A stretch of 64,000 nucleotides of DNA, taken from contig CANSPM010000006.1 of the NCBI GenBank assembly GCA_947648875.1, positions 1-64,000 of the forward strand, given 5' to 3'. Below, piece by piece: positions 42,419-51,638 of this stretch. Within the stretch, counting starts at the first letter, position 1. Each line of letters starts with the position of its first letter. This DNA is from an uncultured Lachnospiraceae bacterium. GTDB lineage: Bacteria; Bacillota; Clostridia; Lachnospirales; Lachnospiraceae. Under the pieces are notes generated by a model, which did not search any database, was not told the DNA's origin, and worked only from the letters and a program-made list of their open reading frames with translations. Both the position numbers and the translations under genes were made by a program.

Positions 42419-42566
42419 AGGCAGGAGAGCGCATCCGGAAGCGGCGGACTATTAACAAAGGGCCATGTGACCGAGGGCAACCTTCGGAACATCAAACAGA
42501 ATAAACATTCATGTATCGGGAGCCTTTCGCATATACATATACCAGTATAGGCGGGAGGTTCTTTAT

Positions 42567-44054
42567 ATGGAAAATTATGCGATGAATACTTATGACCTCT
42601 ATCATGATATACAGCAGCGGACCGGTGGGGAGATCTATATCGGTGTGCTGGGGCCTGTGCGCACGGGAAAATCCACGTTTATCAAGCGTTTTATGGATGT
42701 GATGGTTCTTCCTTATATGGAGGACGAACACGCGAAGACCCGTGCCATGGACGAATTGCCCCAGAGCGCCGGGGGGCGTACCATCACCACCACGGAACCT
42801 AAATTCATTCCCAAAGAGGCGGCCCATGTGGTGCTTAACGAGGATGTGGAAGTGGATGTACGACTGATAGACTGCGTGGGCTACATGGTGGACGGCGCGG
42901 CGGGGCACATGGAGGAAAATGCGGAGAGGATGGTGAAAACGCCCTGGTTTGAGAATGAGATTCCCTTTACCAAGGCGGCGGAGATTGGCACGGATAAAGT
43001 GATGAATGATCACTCCACCATCGGTCTGGTGGTGTCAACGGACGGCAGCTTCGGGGAACTTCCCAGAGAGAGTTTTCTTCCGGCGGAGGAGAAGACCATC
43101 AATGCCCTTAAGAAATTACATAAACCTTTTCTGGTGCTTTTAAACAGTCAGAAGCCCTTCTCAGAGGATACCAGAGCGCTGGCGGAACAGATGCAGGAAA
43201 AATACGGTGTCGCCGTGCTGCCGGTAAACTGCGAACAGCTTAAGAAAGAGGACATTCATAAGATTCTGGAAAATGTGCTCTACGAATTTCCCATATCCGT
43301 GATTGAGTTCTACATGCCCAAATGGGTGGAGATGCTGCCCCGGGATAATCGGATGAAGCAGGAACTGATCGAGCGGGTAAAGGGTATCATGAAGGAATAC
43401 ACCACCCTGCGGGATTGCCTGGAGCACCCCATCGCCATTGACAGCCAGTATGTAAGGCGGACCAAGGTGGACCAGATTTCCTTAAGCGACGGATGTGTGC
43501 GGATTCAGCTGGAGGCCGACGACGCATATTATTATGAGATGCTGACGGAGATGGTGGGAGAGGATATCGGGGATGAATATCAGCTTCTCTCGAAATTACA
43601 GGAATTTGCCAGAATGAAGTCGGAGTACTCCAAGGTGCTGCAAGCGGTAAACATGGTGCGGATGAAGGGGTATGGTGTGGTGATGCCCATGAAGGAGGAA
43701 ATTGTTCTGAATCAGCCGGAGGTGATACGCCATGGCAACAAGTACGGGGTGAAGATCAAGGCGGTGAGTCCCTCCATACATATGATCAAGGCCAATATCG
43801 AGACGGAGATCGCTCCCATAGTGGGCACACAGGTACAGGCGGAAGATCTGATTCAGTATATCAACAACACGGACCATGAGGGAGAGGGGATCTGGGAGAC
43901 CAATATATTCGGCAAGTCTGTGGAACAGCTTGTAAATGACGGAATTGCCACCAAGATTGCCTCCATAGGAGACGAATGTCAGGTAAAGTTGCAGGATACC
44001 ATGCAAAAGATCGTAAATGACAGTAATGGAGGGATGATCTGCATTATCATTTAA
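42567..44054 (+). CDS. spoIVA: Stage IV sporulation protein A
   Basis: ATPase that polymerises on the forespore surface as the base of the spore coat. The N-terminus NTYDLYHDIQQRTGGEIYIGVLGPVRTGKSTFIKRFMDVMVLP with its Walker A (GPVRTGKS) is diagnostic, followed by RTITTTEPKFIP, VRLIDCVGYMV and the conserved C-terminus ending in NGGMICIII. The length of 495 residues is normal. GGGAGG precedes ATG 42567. No sigma-A promoter is evident; CATATACAT at about 42533 resembles a sigma-E -10 box, which would be expected for this mother-cell gene, but the -35 box is not clear. Confidence 0.97.
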   Translation: MENYAMNTYDLYHDIQQRTGGEIYIGVLGPVRTGKSTFIKRFMDVMVLPYMEDEHAKTRAMDELPQSAGGRTITTTEPKFIPKEAAHVVLNEDVEVDVRLIDCVGYMVDGAAGHMEENAERMVKTPWFENEIPFTKAAEIGTDKVMNDHSTIGLVVSTDGSFGELPRESFLPAEEKTINALKKLHKPFLVLLNSQKPFSEDTRALAEQMQEKYGVAVLPVNCEQLKKEDIHKILENVLYEFPISVIEFYMPKWVEMLPRDNRMKQELIERVKGIMKEYTTLRDCLEHPIAIDSQYVRRTKVDQISLSDGCVRIQLEADDAYYYEMLTEMVGEDIGDEYQLLSKLQEFARMKSEYSKVLQAVNMVRMKGYGVVMPMKEEIVLNQPEVIRHGNKYGVKIKAVSPSIHMIKANIETEIAPIVGTQVQAEDLIQYINNTDHEGEGIWETNIFGKSVEQLVNDGIATKIASIGDECQVKLQDTMQKIVNDSNGGMICIII

Positions 44055-44062
44055 GGAAGTTG

Positions 44063-44095
44063 GGGGCTGTGACGATAAGAGCAGCCCCTGCTTTT
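44063..44095 (+). terminator. Intrinsic terminator after spoIVA
   Basis: GGGGCTG (44063-44069) pairs with CAGCCCC (44082-44088), followed by TGCTTTT. It is only 9 nt past the stop codon. Confidence 0.7.
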
Positions 44096-44290
44096 GTGCG
44101 TGTGCTGTTGCCGGACAAACTGATGGCAACCTGTGGTTGCGAAAATTCCAAGGATAATTGGTGGAATATTTTCTCCGGGACAGGTACAATAAGGATGATA
44201 TACAGTCAGCATGCCCCCCTGACAACAGCCGATTTTGATAAGAGGGTCACCGTATGTCCGGGCGGCAAAATCTTGAACGGAGGAATAGCT

Positions 44291-44914
44291 ATGAGTATCG
44301 GAAAACGGATTCAGCAATTGCGCATAGACAACGGTCTTACGCAGGAGCAGCTGGCCGAAAGACTTGCCGTTTCCAGGCAGTCCATCTCCAAGTGGGAAAT
44401 GGATCAGTCACTGCCGGAAATCGACAAGGTGGTGCAGATGAGCAAAGTGTTATCCGTTGGAACGGATAAAATACTGCTGGAGGAGGCGGATGTCAAAAGG
44501 ATTCGTCCGCAGCAACTTCACCTGGGCAGTGTGTACCTGATCGCAAGGGACTTTGAGGCATCCGTCGCTTTTTATGAAAAACTTCTTTCCATGGGGGTGT
44601 CCAACCGGAACTGCGGCAACAGGTTTGCGGAATTTTTCTTTGACAACAAATGTCTGGCCATTATGAATGAGGAGAACCTGCCCGGACATCACTACGGAGA
44701 GGGAGACCACAAGTTTGTGTTGAATTTTTGGGTGGAGGATCTGAGGAGAGAGTACCGGCGAGTGAAAGAACTGGGGATAGGCCGGATGACCGGGATTGAG
44801 AAAGTCCATGAAGGATATTACTATTTCAACATTTATGATCCGGACCGTAACGTGTGTGAGATAACCGGCGGGTATGAGGAGCATAAGATATCGGATGGCG
44901 GTGTTTCATATTAA
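44291..44914 (+). CDS. XRE-family helix-turn-helix protein fused to a glyoxalase (VOC) domain
   Basis: A probable one-component regulator of 207 residues. The HTH domain (about 1-65) is MSIGKRIQQLRIDNGLTQEQLAERLAVSRQSISKWEMDQSLPEIDKVVQMSKVLSVGTDKIL. A VOC/glyoxalase domain (about 75-200) follows: GSVYLIARDFEASVAFYEKLLSMGVSNRNCGNRFAEFFFDN...YYYFNIYDPDRNVCEITGGYEE. The VOC part may bind a small ligand or a metal rather than act as an enzyme. I start at ATG 44291 because GGAGG is 7-8 nt upstream; the ORF track start adds 77 residues of non-coding-like sequence. Confidence 0.85.
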   Translation: MSIGKRIQQLRIDNGLTQEQLAERLAVSRQSISKWEMDQSLPEIDKVVQMSKVLSVGTDKILLEEADVKRIRPQQLHLGSVYLIARDFEASVAFYEKLLSMGVSNRNCGNRFAEFFFDNKCLAIMNEENLPGHHYGEGDHKFVLNFWVEDLRREYRRVKELGIGRMTGIEKVHEGYYYFNIYDPDRNVCEITGGYEEHKISDGGVSY

Positions 44915-45049
44915 AGTGGCAGGGATTCCGTCGGAACTTAAATCTGTCTGGTCAATGAATGTGGAAAGAACGTTTTACAGCGTCGAAACAGACATGTCCG
45001 GTAAGGGCATGGCAGTCTGAAAGCGGAACGAATGAGAGGAGAAAATGAG

Positions 45050-45319
45050 ATGAACAGAGTATGTCAGAGCTGCAGCATGATGATGGGGGAGGAGGATTAC
45101 GGGCACAATGCCGATGGAAGCAGAAACACGGATTACTGCAAATACTGCTTTCCCAACGGAAACTTCGGAAGAGACGAAACCATGGAAGAAATGATAGAAA
45201 GCTGTATTCCGTTTTGGGTGAGGGGCGGAAAATGTAAAACTTCGGAGGAAGCCCGAGAGCAGATGAAAATGCTGTTTCCGACTTTGAAGAGATGGAAGAA
45301 CCAGGGACGGCCGCAATAA
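45050..45319 (+). CDS. Small zinc-ribbon protein
   Basis: An 89-residue protein with two CxxC knuckles (VCQSCSMMM and YCKYC) separated by GEEDYGHNADGSRNTD, the pattern of the zinc_ribbon_2 family that often accompanies MerR/XRE-type regulators. Then come FPNGNFGRDETMEEMIESCIPFW and a basic, helical C-terminus. Function is unknown. AGAGGAG lies 8 nt before ATG 45050. The terminator stem overlaps its stop codon. Confidence 0.82.
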   Translation: MNRVCQSCSMMMGEEDYGHNADGSRNTDYCKYCFPNGNFGRDETMEEMIESCIPFWVRGGKCKTSEEAREQMKMLFPTLKRWKNQGRPQ

Positions 45320-45340
45320 AGCGGCGGTCCCAAACTTTTT
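45304..45340 (+). terminator. Intrinsic terminator overlapping the zinc-ribbon gene end
   Basis: GGGACGGCCGC (45304-45314) pairs with GCGGCGGTCCC (45321-45331) with one G-G mismatch; AAACTTTTT follows. The stop codon lies in the loop. Confidence 0.75.
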
Positions 45341-45351
45341 GTCTAATGGAA

Positions 45352-45380
45352 TTGCTTTTTAGGAATAAATTGGTTATAAT
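45352..45380 (+). promoter_or_regulatory. Promoter of the nucleoside-salvage cluster
   Basis: TTGCTT (45352-45357) and TATAAT (45375-45380), 17 bp apart, about 30 nt before the PNP start codon. The short leader leaves no room for a riboswitch. Confidence 0.75.
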
Positions 45381-45410
45381 GTGCGTGTAGGAAAAGAAAA
45401 GGAGAACGCC

Positions 45411-46247
45411 ATGCAATCAACGGTCTATGAGAAACTGAAAAAATGTGAATCCTGTGTACGGCGGATCACGGATTTTACTCCCAGAGTGGCAATTGTTCTT
45501 GGCTCCGGGCTGGGGGACTACGCAGACACCATAAGGGTTGTGGCCCAGGTGCCTTATGGAGAGATCGAGGGATTCCCTGTTTCCACTGTTCCGGGACATG
45601 ACGGGCGGTTTATCTTCGGTTATGTGGAAGACGTACCGGTTGTGTGCATGAAGGGAAGAGTACATTACTATGAGGGCTACGACATCAGTGATGTGGTTTT
45701 GCCCATACGGCTTATAAAATTGCTGGGGGCGGAGATTCTCTTTCTTACAAACGCCTCCGGCGGTGTAAACACATCCTTCCACGCGGGAGATCTGATGCTG
45801 ATTACCGATCATATTTCCTGCTTCGCGCCCAATCCGCTGATCGGCGGAAATATTGAGCAGCTGGGGACTCGTTTCCCGGATATGAGCCATGTATATGACC
45901 TAGGCCTACAGGATATCATAAAGACGGCAGCCAGGGAGAGGGGGATCTTTCTCCAGCAGGGGGTGTATGCCCAGCTGACGGGGCCTTCTTTTGAGACTCC
46001 TGCCGAGATCCGGATGTTGCGGATATTGGGATGTGACGCAGTGGGTATGAGCACGGCGGTGGAGGCAGTGGCTGCCGCGCATACGGGCATGCGCGTCTGC
46101 GGGATCTCCTGTGTGTGCAACCTGGCTGCGGGCATGACGGCCAACCCTTTGAGCCATAAGGAGGTGCAGGAGGCAGCGGATCAGGTGGCGCCCGCGTTTA
46201 AGAGTCTGGTGACGGAATCAATAAAGGGGTTCGGTACAATACAGTAG
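45411..46247 (+). CDS. Purine nucleoside phosphorylase
   Basis: Cleaves purine nucleosides with phosphate to the base and (deoxy)ribose-1-phosphate. The motifs of the trimeric PNP family are clear: AIVLGSGLGDYAD (phosphate), VPGHDGRFIFG, GRVHYYEGYDISDVVLPIRLIKLLGAEILFLTNASGGVN, TGPSFETPAEIRMLRILGCDAVGMSTAVEAVAAAHTGMRVCGISCVCNLAAG. The length of 278 residues is normal. I start at ATG 45411, with AAGGAGAA upstream; the track start adds 10 residues. It heads a group with cytidine deaminase, an amidohydrolase and a purine permease. Confidence 0.94.
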   Translation: MQSTVYEKLKKCESCVRRITDFTPRVAIVLGSGLGDYADTIRVVAQVPYGEIEGFPVSTVPGHDGRFIFGYVEDVPVVCMKGRVHYYEGYDISDVVLPIRLIKLLGAEILFLTNASGGVNTSFHAGDLMLITDHISCFAPNPLIGGNIEQLGTRFPDMSHVYDLGLQDIIKTAARERGIFLQQGVYAQLTGPSFETPAEIRMLRILGCDAVGMSTAVEAVAAAHTGMRVCGISCVCNLAAGMTANPLSHKEVQEAADQVAPAFKSLVTESIKGFGTIQ

Positions 46248-46364
46248 GAAATTTGCATTTCATCAAACAGGGGAGAGGTGTTGCTCACTGGCCGTGGCCA
46301 GAGGAGAAAAGTCCGTGTTGGGGCAGTACATACGCGGATTGCAATGCGTCGGAAGGGGTATGCT

Positions 46365-46811
46365 GTGGACAGACAGAAGCGTAACAAGGAACTGATACAG
46401 GCGGCCATGGAGGCAAGGAAGCTGGCTTATGCGCCCTATTCCCGGTATTTGGTGGGAGCGGCTCTGCTGACGGGCGAAGGGGAAGTCTACCAGGGCTGCA
46501 ATATAGAGAACGCCTCCTATGGGGCCACTAACTGTGCCGAGCGGACAGCCTTTTTCAAGGCAGTCAGTCAGGGGAGCAGGGATTTTCTGGCCATTGCCAT
46601 TGTGGGCGGCAGCGGGGAAGGGCCGCAAGGCGATTGTTTTCCGGAAATGGCGTATCCCTGCGGCATATGTCGACAGGTGATGCGGGAGTTCTGCGGGCCG
46701 GATTTTTGTATTCTAGTGGGCAGAAGTACAGAGGATTTTGAGGAATATACATTGAAAGAGCTGCTGCCTGAGAGTTTTGGACCTTATATGGCTATGTGGA
46801 GGAATTGTTGA
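46365..46811 (+). CDS. cdd: Cytidine deaminase
   Basis: Deaminates cytidine and deoxycytidine to the uridine forms. The zinc motifs are NIENASYGATNCAERTAFFKAV (His/Cys-Ala-Glu type, here C-A-E) and PCGICRQVMREF (PCxxC). The length of 148 residues from GTG 46365 fits the family; GGAAGGGG lies 6 nt upstream. ATG 46344 or the track's 46278 would only extend an unaligned N-terminus. Works with the upstream PNP in nucleoside salvage. Confidence 0.93.
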   Translation: MDRQKRNKELIQAAMEARKLAYAPYSRYLVGAALLTGEGEVYQGCNIENASYGATNCAERTAFFKAVSQGSRDFLAIAIVGGSGEGPQGDCFPEMAYPCGICRQVMREFCGPDFCILVGRSTEDFEEYTLKELLPESFGPYMAMWRNC

Positions 46812-46910
46812 ACTGATCATTGGATTGATAAGACATAATAAAGAGAAGAAAAGCAAGTAGAAACGCTTTTCCGAAAAGGGAGATAAAGAAAAAAGGGGAA
46901 AGAAAAGGGA

Positions 46911-48215
46911 ATGAATTTAAGATTATATAATGCCAGAATTTTGACCATGGAACCTGGCAGGGATATCTTTTTTGGAGAGATCTGGGTCAAGAACGAAAAG
47001 ATCGTTTATGTGGCGGATCAGGAGGAGATCGAGAGGGAGTGGAGGGGGGAGGGAGTCCCCCGAATCTCCTGGGATTGTGAGATAGACTGTGAGGGGAATC
47101 TGTTGATGCCGGGATTTAAGAACGCGCACACCCATTCCGCCATGACTTTCCTGCGGTCCGCGTCAGATGACGTACCTTTACAAAACTGGCTACAGGACAG
47201 CGTATTTCCGATGGAGAAGAAACTGAGGGATCAGGATATCTATCAGATGACCCGGCTGGCGATTCTGGAGTATCTTACCAGCGGCATAACCGCCATTTTT
47301 GATATGTATCTGCGGCCTGACGTGACCGCGAAAGCCTGTCAGGACATGGGAATGCGCTGCGTGTTGGTCAGCGGCCTGAACAATTTTACCTCCTCCATAA
47401 CCCAGGTGGAGGAGGAGTATATGCACTGGAACCGCAAAAACCCTCTGATCAGTTACCAGCTGGGCTTTCACGCGGAATATACCTGCGACCGGGCGCTGAT
47501 GGTACAGCTGTCCGGGCTGGCTCATCGGCACAGGGCGCCGGTGTTTACCCATATGTCCGAAACTATGGAGGAAGTGCGGGAGTGCAAGAAAAAATACGGT
47601 ATGACCCCTGCCTTTTTTCTGGATTCTCTGGGAATGTTTGATTTTGGAGGAGGCGGGTACCACTGTGTACATATGACGGATTCGGATATGGATGTTTTCC
47701 GCAGACACCGGATGTATGTAATCACCAATCCGGCCTCCAACGCCAAGTTGGCCAGCGGAGTGGCTCCCATCAGGGATTTCCTCAAAGGGCAGATTCCGGT
47801 GGCCATCGGGACGGACGGCGCTGGCAGTAACAATGCGCTGGACATGTTTCGGGAAATGTTTCTGGTTTCCGGGTTGTCCAAGCTGCGGGAGATGGATGCC
47901 GCCAGTCTGGACGCCATGGAGGTGCTGAAGATGGCTACGGTAAACGGAGCCAGGGCCATGCGCCTCGGCAGGGCGGACGTACTGGCCAAGGGGAAACTTG
48001 CGGATATGATTTTGTTGGATTTGCAGCAGCCCAACATGCAGCCCATCCACAATATTCCGAAAAACATAGTTTACTCCGGCAGCAAATCCAATGTAAAGAT
48101 GACTGTCATAAACGGCAGGATTCTGTACAAAGACGGATGGTTCAATATAGGAGATAAGCCCGAAAATATTTACGCGGCCTGCAACGCCATCGTACAGAGG
48201 TTGTTATCTGAGTGA
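46911..48215 (+). CDS. Amidohydrolase, MTA/S-adenosylhomocysteine deaminase-like
   Basis: Metal-dependent deaminase of the TrzN/MtaD type, 434 residues. The metal-binding HTHSAMTFLRSASDD is near residue 66 (HxH), then a His in LGFHAEYTCDRAL, HMSET and the Asp in IGTDGAGSNNALDMFREM. The C-terminal ends pack the beta-sandwich (GKLADMILLDLQQPNMQP). Family members deaminate S-adenosylhomocysteine, methylthioadenosine, adenosine or guanine; the neighbours (PNP, Cdd, purine permease) favour a nucleoside or purine substrate. The exact substrate is not determinable here. Confidence 0.88.
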   Translation: MNLRLYNARILTMEPGRDIFFGEIWVKNEKIVYVADQEEIEREWRGEGVPRISWDCEIDCEGNLLMPGFKNAHTHSAMTFLRSASDDVPLQNWLQDSVFPMEKKLRDQDIYQMTRLAILEYLTSGITAIFDMYLRPDVTAKACQDMGMRCVLVSGLNNFTSSITQVEEEYMHWNRKNPLISYQLGFHAEYTCDRALMVQLSGLAHRHRAPVFTHMSETMEEVRECKKKYGMTPAFFLDSLGMFDFGGGGYHCVHMTDSDMDVFRRHRMYVITNPASNAKLASGVAPIRDFLKGQIPVAIGTDGAGSNNALDMFREMFLVSGLSKLREMDAASLDAMEVLKMATVNGARAMRLGRADVLAKGKLADMILLDLQQPNMQPIHNIPKNIVYSGSKSNVKMTVINGRILYKDGWFNIGDKPENIYAACNAIVQRLLSE

Positions 48216-48335
48216 TCCGCTCAGACATCAATAGTCACTGTTAATCCTCTTCTGACAGTAGATCCGGACCATGTTTCCGGCAGAAAACGGCCGTCCACTG
48301 GCAGCAAGGGGAATCTTAAATCAGGAGGGAACCAA

Positions 48336-49760
48336 ATGTTGGAAAAACTCTTTCATCTCAAAGAGAACAAAACAAATGTTAAGACCGAGATCATTGCGGG
48401 ATTGACGACATTCATGACCATGGCGTACATTATCGCCCTCAATCCCAATCTGCTCACCGGCTTTGGCTATAACGGGACACCGGCGCTTTGGAACGCTGTA
48501 TTTTTGTCAACCTGTATTGCCTCGGCGGTGGGTATGTTTGTCATGGCTTTCCTGGCAAACAAGCCCTTTGCCATGGCGCCCGGCATGGGGCTGAACAGTT
48601 TCTTTGCCGTGGTGGTTGCCAATATTGTAAGCATCACCGGGCTTTCCTATGTGGAATCCTTTCAGGCAGGCCTGTGCATTATTCTGGTGGAAGGCATTGT
48701 ATTTCTGGCTTTGTCGGTGCTGAATGTGCGGGAAAAGATTGTGGATGCCATTCCTCTGGGGGTGCGTCTGGGGATTGCGCCAGCCATCGGTCTGATGCTG
48801 ATGAACATTGGCCTTGGCTCCAACGCGGGCGTCGGCGCAAACAGCCAGTTTTATGTAATGCGTGACTTTTTTGGTTCTCTCACGGCCGGTCTTGCCAGCA
48901 CAAATATGGGAGAGGATTATTCCGCCATGGTGCTGACCGTGGTGACTATGTTTGTGGGTCTGTTTGCAATCGTGATTCTGGCGCAGAAAGGCGTGAAAGC
49001 GGCTGTAATTCTGGGCATGTTGGCGGCCAGCGTGATCTACTGGGCGGGGCAGGCCATATTCCTACACACAAATCCTTTCGCCAGTCTACAGGGAGCCTCC
49101 TTTGTACCGGCCTTTGGGGATATGGTATCTACAACCCTGTTTAAGTTTAATTTTAAAGGCCTGATGGAGATTGGCTGGTTTACGGCGATCACGCTGGTAA
49201 TCACCTTCTGCATTATTGACATGTTTGATACCATCGGTACGCTGGTGGGCACTGCCAGCCGCGCGGGTATGTTGGATAAAAACGGCAAGATGCCCAAAAT
49301 GAAGGAGGCTTTGCTGGCGGATGCCGTGGGTACCGTAGCCGGCTCTCTGACGGGGACTTCCACGGTCACGACCTTTGTGGAATCCGCTTCCGGTGTGGAG
49401 GCTGGCGGTCGTACCGGACTGACGGCCCTGACCACGGGCATTGTATTTCTGGCCTGTGTGTTTATTGCGCCTGTTGCGGCAATCATACCTGCGGCAGCTA
49501 CTTCCGCAGCCCTGATCTACGTGGGTGTACTGATGATTACCGGTCTGAAAAACATTAATTTTGGCGATATTGCCCAGGTTCTGCCCGTGGCAATTATGCT
49601 GATCTCCATGCCCATTTCCGGCTCCATAGGGCATGCGATTGGTCTGGGACTGATATCCTATACCGTTATCAAAGTATTTACCGGAAAAGCGAAGGATGTG
49701 TCCGCGCTGACCTATGTGATTTCCGCAATTTTCCTGGTGAAATTCTTCCTGGTGGTATAG
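48336..49760 (+). CDS. AzgA-family purine permease (NCS2 superfamily)
   Basis: Membrane importer for hypoxanthine, guanine or adenine. The N-terminus FHLKENKTNVKTEIIAGLTTFMTMAYIIALNPNLL and the motifs FAMAPGMGLNSFFA, GIAPAIGLMLMNIGLG, DMFDTIGTLVGTASRAG, DAVGTVAGSLTGTSTVTTFVESASGVEAGGRTGL belong to the AzgA/PbuG group. It has about 12-14 membrane helices over 474 residues. RBS AGGAGG precedes ATG 48336. I looked for a purine riboswitch in the 120-nt gap upstream and found none. It ends with an intrinsic terminator and completes the salvage cluster. Confidence 0.94.
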   Translation: MLEKLFHLKENKTNVKTEIIAGLTTFMTMAYIIALNPNLLTGFGYNGTPALWNAVFLSTCIASAVGMFVMAFLANKPFAMAPGMGLNSFFAVVVANIVSITGLSYVESFQAGLCIILVEGIVFLALSVLNVREKIVDAIPLGVRLGIAPAIGLMLMNIGLGSNAGVGANSQFYVMRDFFGSLTAGLASTNMGEDYSAMVLTVVTMFVGLFAIVILAQKGVKAAVILGMLAASVIYWAGQAIFLHTNPFASLQGASFVPAFGDMVSTTLFKFNFKGLMEIGWFTAITLVITFCIIDMFDTIGTLVGTASRAGMLDKNGKMPKMKEALLADAVGTVAGSLTGTSTVTTFVESASGVEAGGRTGLTALTTGIVFLACVFIAPVAAIIPAAATSAALIYVGVLMITGLKNINFGDIAQVLPVAIMLISMPISGSIGHAIGLGLISYTVIKVFTGKAKDVSALTYVISAIFLVKFFLVV

Positions 49761-49793
49761 TGCGGGATTGCGTTCAAATATTGTAAAACGGCG

Positions 49794-49828
49794 AAAAGAG
49801 GGCAGTATATCCAATCTGCTCTCTTTTT
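49794..49828 (+). terminator. Intrinsic terminator after the purine permease
   Basis: AAAAGAGGGCAG (49794-49805) pairs with CTGCTCTCTTTT (49816-49827), one G-T pair, ending in a T-run. The next gene's start is 18 nt downstream. Confidence 0.85.
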
Positions 49829-49845
49829 GCCAGAGAGGCAGGCAG

Positions 49846-51540
49846 ATGGAATATATCATATTTTGGGGTGCCATGGGGCTTTTTGTTCTGGTTTTGATGG
49901 GGCAGGGAGTTCTGGCGGACAGCAGAGAGAAGAAACGATTTGAGCGGAAACTCTACGAAAGCTATGGAAAGAGGCCGGACAAGGAATACAAGGTGGAGCG
50001 CTTTGTGCGTATTTCCGGATACTATGAACATCACAGGGAACCCGGACAGATTGATGATATCACCTGGGACGACTTGTCCATGGACCAGGTGTTCATGCGG
50101 CTGAACTACACCATATCTTCCAGCGGGGAGGAGGTGCTGTATCATATGCTTCGCACCCCGGTCCGGTCCCAGGAGGAACTGGCGTATTTTGACAGGGTAG
50201 TGACTTACTTTATGGAACATCCGAAGCAGCGGGTGGCTTTCCAGAAACTAATGCGGAGTCTGGGAAGCACCGGGAAGTTTTCCCTGTATGATTATCTGGA
50301 ATATCTGCACACTCTGGGAGAAAGATCCAATGCAAGAGATACCCTTGTCAATCTGCTGTATTTCCCCGCCATACTGCTGCTGTTTTTCAAACTGCCCGTG
50401 GGGTTGTCCGCCATCGCCGTGCTGATGGTATACAATATTGTCACCTACATGGGAATCAAGAGGGAAATTGAACCCTATGTCACCAGCCTGGCCTATATTG
50501 CCCGGCTGCTCTCGGAGGCACAGGCGGCAGCCGATTTACAGATTCCGGTGTGTGAACGGGAAAATCAGCAGCTCCTTCGGGGAAAAAAGACGCTAAACAA
50601 GTCCCAGAGAGGCGCTTTCTGGGTGTTTTCCAAGACAGGAACGTCCACGGGAGGAAGTCCAGCGGATGTGCTGCTGGACTATGTGCGGATGGCGTTTCAT
50701 GTGGACCTGATTATTTTTAACCGTATGCTGCGGGAGATCGGCAGACATGGAGAGGAGATTGACCAATTGATTACGACACTGGGATATCTGGAGTCTGCTG
50801 TCAGCATTGCCATGTACCGGGCGAGTCTGGACGCGGAAGGTTTGACCTGGTGCAGGCCGGATCTCCAGGGGAATACCCTTTCCGCAGAGCAGCTGTATCA
50901 CCCGTTGATTGATCAGCCGGTGAAAAACAGTATATTCACTCACAGAGGCGTGCTGCTGACAGGCTCCAATGCCTCCGGCAAATCTACCTTTCTCAAAACC
51001 GTGGCTCTGGGCGCTCTGATGGCGCAGACGCTGCATATGGTTTTGGCAGACAGCTATCGTGCTCCCCTGTACCGCATCTATTCCTCCATGTCTCTTCGGG
51101 ATGACCTGGAGGGAGGGGAAAGTTATTATATAGTGGAAATCAAATCTCTGAAGCGTATTTTGGACGCCAGGAGAGAAGAGGGTGCCAGACCGATTCTGTG
51201 CTTTGTAGACGAGGTGCTACGGGGAACTAATACGGTGGAACGGATCGCGGCGGCCACTCAGATTCTGGTCAGTCTCACGGGAGAGGGGATTCAGTGCTTT
51301 GCCGCCACCCACGATATCGAACTGACGGATCTGTTGGCCGACTTGTACGATAATTATCATTTTGAAGAGGAGATCCGGGAGGGTGACATTCTCTTTAACT
51401 ACACTTTGCGTGAGGGCAGGGCAAACAGCCGAAATGCAATCCGGCTGCTGGAGATCATGGGTTATGATCCGTCAATTATACAGAAGGCTCAGACCCAGGC
51501 GGAGGGATTTCTGCGACAGGGAATCTGGAAACTGTCTTGA
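49846..51540 (+). CDS. Membrane-anchored MutS-family ATPase
   Basis: A 564-residue protein with the MutS ATPase (domain V) but not the mismatch-recognition domain. An N-terminal membrane helix (YIIFWGAMGLFVLVLMGQGVLAD) is followed by a lever-like helical region with a second hydrophobic stretch (LVNLLYFPAILLLFFKLPVGLSAIAVLMVYNIVTY). The ATPase motifs are GSNASGKSTFLKTVALGALMAQ (Walker A), LEGGESYYIVEIKSLKRIL and CFVDEVLRGTNTVERIAAATQIL (Walker B), then ATHDIEL. No FxE motif and no Smr domain are seen. It is distinct from the true mutS at 57574. Start: ATG 49846 with GAGAGG upstream. Confidence 0.9.
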   Translation: MEYIIFWGAMGLFVLVLMGQGVLADSREKKRFERKLYESYGKRPDKEYKVERFVRISGYYEHHREPGQIDDITWDDLSMDQVFMRLNYTISSSGEEVLYHMLRTPVRSQEELAYFDRVVTYFMEHPKQRVAFQKLMRSLGSTGKFSLYDYLEYLHTLGERSNARDTLVNLLYFPAILLLFFKLPVGLSAIAVLMVYNIVTYMGIKREIEPYVTSLAYIARLLSEAQAAADLQIPVCERENQQLLRGKKTLNKSQRGAFWVFSKTGTSTGGSPADVLLDYVRMAFHVDLIIFNRMLREIGRHGEEIDQLITTLGYLESAVSIAMYRASLDAEGLTWCRPDLQGNTLSAEQLYHPLIDQPVKNSIFTHRGVLLTGSNASGKSTFLKTVALGALMAQTLHMVLADSYRAPLYRIYSSMSLRDDLEGGESYYIVEIKSLKRILDARREEGARPILCFVDEVLRGTNTVERIAAATQILVSLTGEGIQCFAATHDIELTDLLADLYDNYHFEEEIREGDILFNYTLREGRANSRNAIRLLEIMGYDPSIIQKAQTQAEGFLRQGIWKLS

Positions 51541-51638
51541 CGGAGACTGGCAGGTATTGCTATAATAGTTTTTGCAAAGCGGCTTTCCAATGCTGGCTGG
51601 GAAGCCGTGGAATACTTAAATCAGGAGGCATTTTTATT

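Noticed and set aside
48216-48335. Purine riboswitch before the AzgA permease
   Set aside because: I could not find the conserved three-way-junction sequence or a terminator in this 120-nt gap.
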